Shown here piece after piece: positions 24,609-34,741 of a DNA stretch of 64,000 nt (positions within the stretch are counted from its first letter, which is position 1; each line of letters begins with the position of its first letter). The notes under the pieces were generated by a model. That model was not told the DNA's origin and made no database searches. It saw only the letters and a list, made by a program, of their open reading frames with translations. The translations under genes and the position numbers were made by a program. This DNA comes from Nicotiana tabacum (lineage: Eukaryota; Streptophyta; Magnoliopsida; Solanales; Solanaceae), in the NCBI RefSeq assembly GCF_000715075.1, contig NC_134101.1, forward strand, positions 22,312,822-22,376,821, in the 5' to 3' direction.

Positions 24609-25164
24609 ATCCCCCACATGAATGGGGAATGGCTATATCACGGAAGTATGCATGGAAAAACTGTGTGATTTGCAAGCAAGGATTAATCGCATCTGGATAA
24701 GTAGGTTTCCCTTTGAACTTTCCGTAGTGAACTTATGTCGGATATACTCGGTCAATCGGTAGATTTGATATCTTTGAACCGTCGAACTTTGGTGTATACC
24801 TAGACAACCATAAGTCACACAACCGACCCTTAACCGTCTTTGGCTCTCATTGTTATGTTCGTTTCAGCCATGAACACCGCCTGGTTTCATAAGTGCGTAG
24901 AGAACTGGCCTTAAAAAGTTCTCCTTGAAGCGGCTAACACTTCACACTTACATAGGTGATTCCTAAATGTGTCATCCTATAGATACACTATTTGATATAC
25001 CCCGTATCAAATTTAAAAATCATTAAAAAGCCTTAATGCTTTATCCTTGGTACTGAACATTGTCTCATCACGAGAACGGACTAAAATTTTATTTGACAAT
25101 GTTGAACCGTCATTAATGACTTTGTTTGATCTCCTTGAACCTAGATCTTGGGATCTCCAGTCTT

Positions 25165-25716
25165 CTAGGTAGAGTTACCGCCACAATGACTTGTTCTCGG
25201 CCATAGTCCCATTCCCCCTGATGATTTCTCAACTACCTCTCTAGTTAGGCCTTTTGTAAGTGGATCCGACACATTATCACTTGACTTTACATAGTCAATC
25301 GTGATAATTCCTCTAGAGAGTAATTGCCTAACGGTTTTATGTCTTGGTCGTATATGACGAGATTTACCGTTATACATAACGCTCTCAGCCCTTCCAATTG
25401 CCGCTTGACTATCACAATGTATGCATATTGGTGCCAACGGTTTGGGCCAAAATGGAATGTCTTCCAAGAAATTCCGAAGCCATTCAACTTCTTCACCGGC
25501 TTTATCTAAGGCTATGAATTCAGCCTCCATTGTAGAGCGGGCAATACATGTTTGTTTGGACGACTTCCGAGATACCGCTCCTCCACCAATAGTGAATACA
25601 TATCCACTCGTGGACTTAGAATCAGTTGAACCGGTGATCCAATTTGCATCACAGTATCCCTCAATCACCGCAGGGAATTTACTGTAGTGCAAGTCAAAAA
25701 CTCGTTTCATTGCCAT
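25165..25716 (-). pseudogene. Element C RNase H
   Basis: Copia RNase [43 protein letters not shown] and [12 protein letters not shown], ending in DPLTKGL. It is in a different frame from the RT (shift near 25740). The polyprotein stop is at about 25165. Confidence 0.85.
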
Positions 25717-25739
25717 CTAATGAGATTGGCCTGGATTGC

Positions 25740-26597
25740 TCGTATATTGACTCAGTTTACTTATAGCCAAGCTATATCTGGTCGTGTACAATTCATGATA
25801 TACATTAAGCATCCCAACACACGAGCATAATCCAATTGTGATATGCTTTGGCCTTTATTCTTTGCTAATGCAAGATTCACGTCAATTGGAGTCTTTGCAA
25901 CTTTAAAGCTCAAGTGCTTGAATTTTTCAAGTACTGTCTTAATATAATGAGATTGTGACAATGCCAGACCTTGAGAAGTCTTATGGATCTTAATTCCCAG
26001 AATTAAATCAGCAACTCCCAAGTCTTTCATATCAAACTTGCTATTGAGCATACGCTTAGTAGCATTTATGTTGGCAATGTCATTATTCATTATCAGCATA
26101 TCATCCACATATAGGCAAACAATGACTATGTGATTTGGAACATTTTTAATGTACACACATTTATCACATTCATTTATCTTAAAACTATTTGGCAACATTG
26201 TTTGGTCAAATTTCGCATGCCATTGTTTGGGTGCTTGTTTTAGTCCGTAAAGAGACTTAACAAGTCTACATACCTTATTTTCTTTACCTGGAACCACAAA
26301 CCCTTCAGGTTATTCCATGTAAATTTCTTCCTCCAACTCTTCATTTAAAAAGGTCGACTTAATATCCATTTGATGAATTTCAAGACCATACACTGTAGCT
26401 AATGCTACTAACATCCGTATGGACGTAATTCTTGTAATTGGAGAGTATGTATCAAAGTAGTCTAGACCTTCTCGTTGTCTATACCCTTTGACTACGAGTC
26501 TTGCCTTGAATTTATCAATAGTGCCATCATCTTTGATTTTTCTCTTAAAAATCCATTTAGAACCCAAAGATTTATTTCCAGGAGGAAGATCAACCAA
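25740..26597 (-). pseudogene. Element C reverse transcriptase
   Basis: Copia RT: KWIFKRKIKDDGTIDKFKAR, QMDIKSTFLNEELEEEIYME, SLYGLKQAPKQWH, active site CLYVDDMLIM at about 26111, LGIKIHKTSQG. A TAA at about 26314 replaces the Gln of the usual MEQPEGF. In QMDIKSTFLN the usual catalytic-block wording is DVKTAFLNG, so the domain is recognisable but changed. Confidence 0.85.
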
Positions 26598-26600
26598 TTT

Positions 26601-27713
26601 CTATGTATGGTTGTTCAATATGGATTCTATTTCACTATTGACTGCCTCTTTCCAAAACAATGATTCGGAAGAAGTCATAGCTTCTTTAAATGTTTGAGGC
26701 TCATTCTCCAATAAGAAAGTCACAAAATCTAGTCCAAATAAAGTAGAAGTTCTTTGACATTTACTACGTCTTGGATCCTCCTGATTACATGTACTTTCTT
26801 TTGTTTCTTCCCGAGGTCGTTTAGATCCTTCACCAAACGACTCACATTCCTTTTTATACGGATATATATTTTCAAAGAACTCAGCATTATCTGATTCTAT
26901 AACCATATTATTATGAATGTCGGGATTTTCTGATTTATGAACCAGAAATCGATATGCTTTACTATTTGTCGCATATCCTATGAAAACACAATCAACGATT
27001 TTCGGTCCTATCTTTACCTTTTTGGGTTTAGGAACTTGCACTTTTGCCAAACACCCCCACACTTTAAAACAATTCAAGTTGGGCTTCCTTCCTTTCCATT
27101 TTTCATATGGAATGGATTGTGATTTGCTATGGGGCACTCGATTTAATATTCGATTAGCCGTAAGAATGGCTTCCCCCCACAAGTTCTGTGGCAAACCAGA
27201 ACTTATCAACAACGCGTTCATCATCTCCTTTAATGTGCGATTCTTTCTTTGCGCAATCCCATTAGATCGGGGCGTGTAAGGGGCTATTGTTTGATGAATA
27301 ATTCCATATTCTAAACATATTTCTTTAAAAGGAGATTCACATTCACTACCCCTATCACTTCTTATCATTTTTACTTTCTTGTTAAGTTGCGTTTCAACTT
27401 CATTTTTGTATTGCCTGAATGCGTCTATTGCTTCATCTTTACTATTCAGTAAGTAAACATAGCAATATCAAGTACCATCGTCAATAAAAGTTATGAAATA
27501 CTTCTTTCCACCGCAAGATGGTATTGACTTCATGTCACAAATATCTGTGTGAATTAAGTCTAAAGGATTTGAATTCCTTTCAACTGACTTATAAGGATGT
27601 TTAACATACTTAGATTCCACACATGTTTGACATTTTGATTTTTCGCATTCAAACTTAGGCAGTACTTCCAAGTTAATCATTTTTCGCAAGGTTTTATAAT
27701 TGACATGACCCAA
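26601..27713 (-). pseudogene. Element C integrase
   Basis: GAG pre-integrase region MGHVNYKTLRKM, zinc-site C residues CQTC, core D in HTDICDM, D in IRSDRGSECE. The catalytic Glu of the NGIAERKNRTL block is Gln (NGIAQRKNRTL, codon CAA near 27255), which would abolish strand transfer. A TGA at about 27470 breaks the core, and the C-terminus ends at a TAG near 26600 where Trp is usual (NHTW). Confidence 0.85.
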
Positions 27714-27734
27714 ACGTATATGCCATAAATCATT

Positions 27735-29083
27735 TTACTCAAGTAAGAAGAAGCTGAAATATTATTATTGTTTTCCATAACCATTACATTCAGATTGGAA
27801 AGGCCCTCGGTGAGGTAACCTTTTCCTACAAATATTTTATTTTTACTTATGACAACCTTGTCAGACACAAAAACGTACTTAAAACCGTGCTTAATAAGAA
27901 GTCCAGTAGAGACTAAATTCTTTCTCATTTCGGGAACATGAAGGACATTGTTCAAAGTCATGACCTTGCCAAAAGTCATTTTCAGAAATATCTTCCCATA
28001 TCCTTCAACTTTTGCTGTTGAAGCATTTCCCATATAAACTGTCTCTCCCGGTCCAGCAGGAGCATAAGTAGCAAAAGCTTCTCTAACTGCACAAACATGG
28101 CGAGTGGCTCCAGAATCAAACCACCACTGTTTAGGATTTCCCACCAAGTTACATTCAGAAAGCATGGCACACAAGTTATCAACATCATCATGCTTTACTA
28201 CCATGTTTGCTTGACCCCTTTTCTTGTCTTTCTTCGGAGCACGACACTCCGTAGATTTGTATCCGATTTTTCCACAGTTGTAGTAGTTTCCACTGAATCG
28301 CTTCTTGCTTGGGTTGTATTTCGGAACAGAAGCATTCTTCCTCTTTTTGTTATCTTCAACAATATTTGCTCCCATTATTGTTGAATTTCCACGGCCTCTC
28401 CTTTCAGCAGCTTTATTATCCTCTTCGATTCTCAACCGAACAATGAGATCTTCAAGGGACATTTCCTTTCGTTTGTGTTGCAAATAATTTTTGAAGTCCT
28501 TCAAAAACGGAGGCAACTTCTCAATCATTGCTGCTACTTGGAATGCTTCATTGATGACAAAACCTTCAGCAAGTAGATCATGAATAATCACTTGCAATTC
28601 CTGGACTTGGGTAATAACAAACTTGCTATCTACCATTTTGTAGTCCAAAAATTTTGCGGCAACGAATTTTTTCATCCCGGCATCTTCAGTTTTATATTTC
28701 TTTTCAAGCGCATTCCACAATTCTTTTGACGTCTCCACGCTACTGTATACATTATACAGATTATCTTCCAGTCCACTAAGAATATAATTCTTGCATAAAA
28801 AATCAGAATGCTTCCACGCTTCAATCACGACAAAGCGTTCATTCTCTGGAGTTTTATCTGACAGATCAGGAACATCTTCCTTGATGAACTTCTGTAGACA
28901 TAACGTAGTTAAGTAGAAGAACATCTTCTGCTGCCAGCGCTTGAAATCAATCCCGAAAAATTTTCCGGGTTTTTCTGCCGGTGCCAACGCCGGTGTTCGG
29001 CTTGTCGATGCGTTGGCAGTCACCATCGGAACAGCTTGGTTTTCGCTTTCAGTCGTTATTTTTTCTGTAAAAGAATGACACAA
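27735..29083 (-). pseudogene. Element C gag and protease
   Basis: About 450 open codons. UBN2-type gag (KRWQQKMFFYLTTL; LWNALEKKYKTEDAG; LPPFLKDFKNYL), a zinc knuckle reading YNCGKIGYKSTEC in which the first Cys and the His are both Tyr, and protease motif WWFDSGATRHVC. The frame leaves homology at about 27735 (SKMIYGIYVWVM is the shifted reading of DLWHIRLGHVNY). Confidence 0.87.
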
Positions 29084-29261
29084 ACAAACGTTTAATAAAC
29101 GTTTTCAAACTGGAGTAAAAATCACGTAGATTTTAATCTCCAACAAAATACCACGAAGGCTTTACTCTCCAAAACGGGAGTACACAAAACCACAAAGGTT
29201 TTAGTTTGCAGAATAATAAGAATAACACAAATACAGAAATAAATATTAAATTCCTTAAGAT

Positions 29262-30143
29262 TGTTAGTCCCGCCAATATTACTGTATTTGTAAATAATAA
29301 TTCTGGAAAATATAAGTTATCGTAATGAAACAGTAATTAATTCGAGCCCACTGAATTCACAGTGTTTCCTTAAGAAATTTAATCCCCTCCTAGTACCTAA
29401 GGTTATGGATTATTTCCTCCCAGGATAGAACGAATCACACACTGGTGTAGCGGTACTTCAAACCCCAGTGTTTCAGCGAACACAAAGTTCGGTAGCAAAT
29501 CACACTTACAGTTGCTTTGTTTGAAGTTAAAACAATACAGAACAAAGGAGTAGAAACTCAGAAAATCGTATGGAAATGTTGAGAGGAAGGAGTGCAATGT
29601 ATAGCCAAAAGTTGAGCGTTTTCAGTTTTGGTGTCTTTCTTCAACAGCTGCTGCACATATTTATAGCATTCAGCTTTGAAGATGAACGACCCTCCACCCT
29701 CCATGGTGGAGTATGCACTAGCTTGTTTGTGGAGCAAGCACTTGGCCATAGTGGGAAGAGCATTAGGCGGCTGCTATTACAGCTGGTGGTCAATACACGG
29801 ATTGGAACATATCCGTTATAAATGCGGATAATCTTACGTTAATATTTACTATTAACAAATTAATTTGGTCCAAAAAATTAATCAATCAATCGATCATTTG
29901 ACCAAATCCAAATCCGAAGCCGAAGCCGGCGCGAGGCTTGCTTTCTTCTTAACTCTTTAAGAGCTACAAGAAGAGCAATTATATATATACCCACCAAAAA
30001 TCTTTTCATTTTCCAATATGGGACAATGTCTCATTGTCAAGAGGGAGAAACTTAAAAGTTTACTCAAAAATTTCATTTTTCCCTCCATTTCCCATTCACC
30101 CTCATTTTAAGACTATTTCATCTTAAATGACAAAACTTCAACA
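29262..30143 (-). repeat. Element C 5' LTR
   Basis: 882 bp, close match to 23674-24608. The interior next to it (minus strand ATCTTAAGGAATTTAA) does not show the usual TGGTATCAGAGC primer site, so the primer is unclear. Confidence 0.85.
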
Positions 30144-30148
30144 GTGTA

Positions 30149-30217
30149 TTCATATCCTTGCTTTGTTTGACCCAAATGAAATCGTGGTGTATGTTACCCA
30201 GGTTTCACCGGTATACA
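30149..30217 (-). repeat. Element A 5' LTR, remaining part beyond element C
   Basis: TTCATATCCTTGCTTTGTTT... matches the stretch at about 5279-5350 that follows the same TGTATTCATATCC string in the intact copy. Ends GTATACA at 30217. Confidence 0.75.
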
Positions 30218-30730
30218 ATGTCACTGTCATGTTTCTTGATCTATTTAACAGGTAAATCACTTTCACTTTTTCCCAAATAAAGTCACCGAGTTACTACTAT
30301 TTTTCTTTGATTACAGTACGTACTTCTCTTTCATTTTTCCAAAGCCATAACTCACTCGCCAGTTTATTTAAATTTTACTCCTCTCAAAGGGATTCAGAAC
30401 CCAATGTGCTCGAGCATTCAATCCCTTTCGTGCACGTGTAAAGTTGCATACTTGAAAAAAACAGGAATTAAAACAAAAGTAGAAACCTAATTTAATAGGA
30501 GTATTTGATATTTCCTAGATTTGTTTTTTAATTTACATCTAAAATCATAGTACTTCCTTTGTTTCTAAAGAATGACACCATTTTCTTATAAAAAGATGAC
30601 AACTTTTAAAATTTATTTACTATTTAACTTGAACCTTTTATTTTATCTTTAATAATAAACTTTTATAATCACATAAATGGTATGGCCTATTTAAGATAAT
30701 AAACTCCAAGAGTTTTATAGCAGCACATAT
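30218..30730. other. Non-coding stretch between elements A and E
   Basis: AT-rich, no reading frame of note. From about 30551 (TACTTCCTTTGTTTCTAAAG) it looks like the left end of a 'CTCCCTCCGTTT'-type MITE whose other end may lie at about 38570 beyond element E. Ends with the CATAT target copy at 30726-30730. Confidence 0.4.
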
Positions 30731-31427
30731 TGTGTACGGTCAAAACCGATTAAGTCAGTCGTACAGACTTGTCGATGTGATAATACTTCGATCAAAGGGT
30801 ATCTACGTGATGACGGGTCGAGGTCCGAAGTAAGGGCGTCAAGCTTCGAGCTCTAAGACCGATCAACGACAAGTTGGGTATCATTATCGAGCTCGTATCC
30901 AAATCGAATTACGAGGCAAAGCGGAGATTATCGAAGATGCATAGACCGACCAACACTCACCCCGAATATCGAGACTCCAAGTCAGAATCGAGCTCGAACC
31001 AAGGCCGAGGGCTCGATCCAATACCGAGCTCGAGCCAGTATCGAGCTCACAGACAAGAGCCGTTGCAACCGCACTAGGGGAGAGAATCTTGGCGGGAATC
31101 GAGAAAAAGATAATTCATCATTTGTTCTCCACTATATATTTTTTATAGATAAAGTAGGATCCCTCTACTATAAAAGAGGGGAATCCTTGTAAGCACAAGG
31201 GAATATTGCAATAATGACAACTTGAGTAAGATTAACACATTTGGGCTCATTTACTTTGCCTTGTTCATCAACATTTCCTTTTTCTCTACCTTATATTTTA
31301 TTCCATCTGTCAAAGAATATATATATATTTCTTTTTCACTCTACAATTTGTACCAAGTTATATCAAGTATATCACGTATCCTTAGAACCACATACAAATT
31401 CAACTCTATCCATTTTTCGGGTAAACA
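30731..31427 (+). repeat. Element E 5' LTR
   Basis: TGTGTACGGTC to GGGTAAACA, 697 bp. Rich in GAGCTCG/TATCGAG motifs. A TATA box TATAAAAG at 31169-31176 would start the element transcript near 31200. Confidence 0.88.
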
Positions 31428-31430
31428 GTT

Positions 31431-31448
31431 TGGCGCCCACCGTGGGGC
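31431..31448 (+). other. Element E primer-binding site
   Basis: TGGCGCCCACCGTGGGG three bases after the LTR, the same sequence class as in element A. Confidence 0.75.
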
Positions 31449-31561
31449 TAAAAATAACAGTGTTTATTTGATACAAATCTGCAAAAACACACTGTTGTGT
31501 TTTGCGCTTGTTTTCGAAAATATCTTGGATTTCGGATTAGCAACGACTAACTACCAGTAAA

Positions 31562-32770
31562 ATGGCCATGCCGATCGACAACGAAGCCGGTCTTCAAGAT
31601 GAGAACAATAACTTGACACCCAGTACCGAAAGACCACTTGTCAATGCCGTTTGAGCCCGAACCGGAGCACCGATAGATATCAATTCGCATGTGGCCATTG
31701 AGGCGAACCTACATTCTGAACCCGAAAATAGCATTCATGGTGGCACTCGATATGCAGCTCGAGATACCCATAACGTCAAGGAAAACGGCGTCAGCTTGCG
31801 TATGATTTTTGAAATGTTACAAGCTCAACAGGCAACAATTGCTCAATTGCAGAGCCAAACCCAGCTACAAAGTAGGCCGGAGCCCAATCTACCTCGAGAA
31901 ATCACCCACAGAACGGAGCCAGCCATAGTGAAGTCAAATGAGCAAGAATCGGGGACTGCTCCTGAAATTGCTAAATTGCTCGAGGAACTCACAAAGCGAG
32001 TCTAAGCCAACGATAAAAAAGTAGAAACATATAACTCCAGGGTCGATCAGATCCCCCGGGAGCTCCACCAATGATAAAAGGGTTGGATTCAAAAAAATTA
32101 GTGCAAAAGCCTTTCCCCCCCAAGCGCGGCTCCTAAACTGATCCCAAAGAAGTTTCGCATGCCCGATATTCCTAAATATAATAGAACGACCGATCCGAAC
32201 GAACATGTCACCTCTTGCACATATGCCATCAAAGAGAACGATCTAGAAAATGATGAGATCGAATCTGTATTATTGAAAATATTCGGTGAAACCCTCACAA
32301 ATGGAGCAATGATATGGTATCACAATTTACCGTCTAACTCTATCGATTCTTTTTCTTTGCTTGCAGATTCTTTCGTAAAAGCACATGCTGGGGCCATAAA
32401 GGTCGAGACTAGGAAGTCGAACCTATTCAAGGTAAGACAAAAGGATAACGAGACGCTAAGAGAATTCGTATCTCGTTTCCAAATGGAACGAATGGATCTA
32501 CCTCCAGTCACAGAGGATTGAGTTGTTCAAGCTTTCACTCAAGGACTAAACGAATGAAGCTCGAAGGCTTCACGACGGCTGAAGCATAACCTGATCGAGT
32601 ACCCAGCTATTACTTGGGCCGATACGCATAATCGATATCAATCCAAAATAAGAATCGAAGACGACCAGTTGGGTTCTGGGTCCGTTATTAAAAGGGTTGC
32701 CAACCAAGAACAGAGATCGATCAAAAATCGATACCGGCCCTATAATGGAAATCCTACGAGCTCGGTGTGA
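31562..32770 (+). pseudogene. Element E gag
   Basis: One frame from ATG 31562 with a gag domain at about 32159-32520 (MPDIPKYNRTTDPNEHVTSC; AMIWYHNLPS; FVKAHAGAIKV; LREFVSRFQMERMDLPPV), closely matching element A gag. Premature stops at about 31652 (TGA), 32003 (TAA), around 32075-32100 (several) and 32519 (TGA). The C-terminal part (WADTHNRYQSKIRIEDDQ) runs to TGA 32768-32770. No zinc knuckle was found. Confidence 0.78.
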
Positions 32771-33344
32771 TAAACGGCTAAAATGATACTACTGCTAAGG
32801 TACGACCCCCCTCCCCCAATTATATTTCAAAACTAACCAATGCAGGTGTTCGACCAAAGACGAGAATTAATGAGCTCGATTAGGAACAAAGATGGATTAT
32901 TCAACACGAAGCCTTAGATCTGAAAGCACGCGTTGCACTCTTTTTTCCCTTAGACCGGTTTTGTCCCAAATGGGTTTTTCGGCAAGGTTTTTTTAATGAG
33001 GCAACCGTTGATCGTGCTAACTCGAAACAATTCAACAGTATTCGAGGCCTCCTTACAATCAACCTCGAATACTGGGGGGCATACCATCGTCATCAAACAT
33101 ATCAACGACATTATCAAGTACGATGCAAAGGAAGTTACTTCGTTATTTCATGACAAACATTGTCTCGACAGGAAACGTTGTAAGAGCCAAATGGTCAAAA
33201 CGAACCATGCTCATGTAGTTGGCCCGAGCCCTGACGCAAAATATGAACACATGTATAATGACTTGCAAAGAAAGCTCTCTTCTTTACCGATATCTTATAT
33301 CCAAGATTTATTATGCAAACAGGATCGAGTTCGAGCAACCACTC

Positions 33345-34455
33345 ACTCGATCACTAGGCCTACAGGCTACTTTTATTTCGAGTTCGAGCAACCACTCACT
33401 CGACCATTACGCCTACGGGCTACATTACTTCGAGTTCGAATCATTCACTCGACTACTAAGCCTAGGAGCTACTTTTATTTCGAGTTCGAGCAAGCACTCA
33501 CTCGACCATTACGCCTAGGGCTACTTTACTTCGAGTTCGAATCATTCACTCCACTACTAAGCCTACAGGCTACTTTTATTTCAAGTTCGAGCAAGCACTC
33601 ACTCGACCATTACGCCTACGAGCTACTTTACTTCGAGTTCGAATCATTCACTCGACTACTAAGCCTACAGGCTACTTTTATTTCGAGTTTAAGCAAGCAC
33701 TCACTCGACCATTATGCCTACATGCTACATTACTTCAAGTTCGAATAATTCACTCAACTACTAAACCTACGGGCTATTTTTATTTCGAGTTCGAGCAAGC
33801 ACTCACTCGACCATTACGCCTATGGGCTACTTTACTTCGAGTTCGAATCATTCACTCGACTACTAAGCCTACAAACTACTTTTATTTCGAGTTCGAGCAA
33901 GCACTCACTCGACCATTATGCCTATGGCTACTTTACTTCGAGTTCAAATCATTCACTCGACTACTAAGCCTACGGGTTACTTTTATTTCGAGTTCGAGCA
34001 AGCACTCACTCAACCATTATGCCTACGGGCTACTTTACTTCGAGTTCGAATCATTCACTCGACTACTAAGCCTACGGGCTACTTTTATTTCGAGTTCGAG
34101 CAAGCACTCACTCGATCATTACGCCTACGGGCTACTTTACTTAGAGTTCGAATCATTCACTTGACTACTAAGCCTACAGGATACTTTTATTTCGAGTTCG
34201 AGCAAGCACTCACTCGACCATTATTCCTACGAGCTACTTTACTTCGAGTTCGAATCATTCACTCGACTACTAAGCCTACGGGCTACTTTTATTTCGAGTT
34301 CGAGCAAGCACTCACTCGACCATTATGCCTACGGGCTACATTACTTCGAGTTCGAATCATTCACTCGACTACTAAGCCTACGGGCTACTTTTATTTCGAG
34401 TTCGAGCAAACACTCACTCGACCATTACGCCTATAGACTACATTACTTCGAGTAA
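33345..34455. repeat. 102-bp tandem repeat array in element E
   Basis: About eleven copies with exact 102-bp spacing over several units (for example GCCTAC-type landmarks at 34021, 34123, 34225, 34327). Each unit is two similar halves of about 49 and 53 bp (GGGCTACTTTACTTCGAGTT and GGGCTACTTTTATTTCGAG). 102 is a multiple of three, so the plus strand stays open for long stretches as a 34-residue repeat (TKPTGYFYFEFEQALTR). It lies between gag and the 3' end of the antisense gene. Confidence 0.9.
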
Positions 34456-34741
34456 CATTACTCATTACTTCGAGTTCAAATGAACACTTGACTATTTAAA
34501 GGCTGAAGGTTGTTCGAGCCCGATAAAGCAAATGGGACTACCCACAAGGCCCGAAGGCAACATAGATTAAAATTCAAACAATCTATTTAGCGTAAAAGGC
34601 TATTTTGCTTCAAAAGAAAGAAAGATTTATATTTACAAATTTTTGTACAAAGGCAGCAACTCAGCCAAAAAGAAGTTCTTTATACTAAAACCGAAAGCGT
34701 TATCAAAAGAACGCAGCAAACGACCTAAGGCCCTAAATGAT

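Larger units (their letters stand above)
23674..30143 (-). mobile_element. Element C: Ty1/copia retrotransposon, full length, decayed
   Basis: LTRs at 23674-24608 (3') and 29262-30143 (5'), TGTTAG...CAACA on the plus strand. A 5-bp duplication GTGTA lies at 23669-23673 and 30144-30148. Coding order on the minus strand is gag, protease, integrase, RT, RNase H, the Ty1/copia order. Frameshifts near 27735 and 25740 and several stops prevent a full polyprotein. Confidence 0.92.
4708..30217 (-). mobile_element. Element A: old Tat-type Ty3/gypsy element, non-autonomous, broken by three insertions
   Basis: Read on the minus strand the order is 5' LTR (30217-30149 plus 23673-23030), primer site, gag (22934-21489), antisense gene (plus strand, 5797-6918 plus 17642-17988), polypurine tract near 5351-5368 and 3' LTR (5350-4708). 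No protease, RT or integrase of A was found. Without its nested guests A is roughly 5.5 kb. The two LTRs are visibly diverged and the left one lacks about 70 bp present in the right, so A is the oldest element of the cluster. I found no perfect 5-bp target duplication (ATTTT at left, ATGTC at right). Confidence 0.75.

Noticed and set aside
4708..30217. Perfect target duplication for element A
   Set aside because: Flanks ATTTT and ATGTC do not match, so no duplication is claimed; the ends may have mutated or recombined.
33918..34436. 172-codon frame with repeated FYFEFEQALTR text as a protein gene
   Set aside because: It is the reading of the 102-bp tandem array; no start context, promoter or non-repetitive part.
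33345..34455. CRISPR-like array
   Set aside because: Units are contiguous, with no unique spacers between repeats, and this is plant nuclear DNA.
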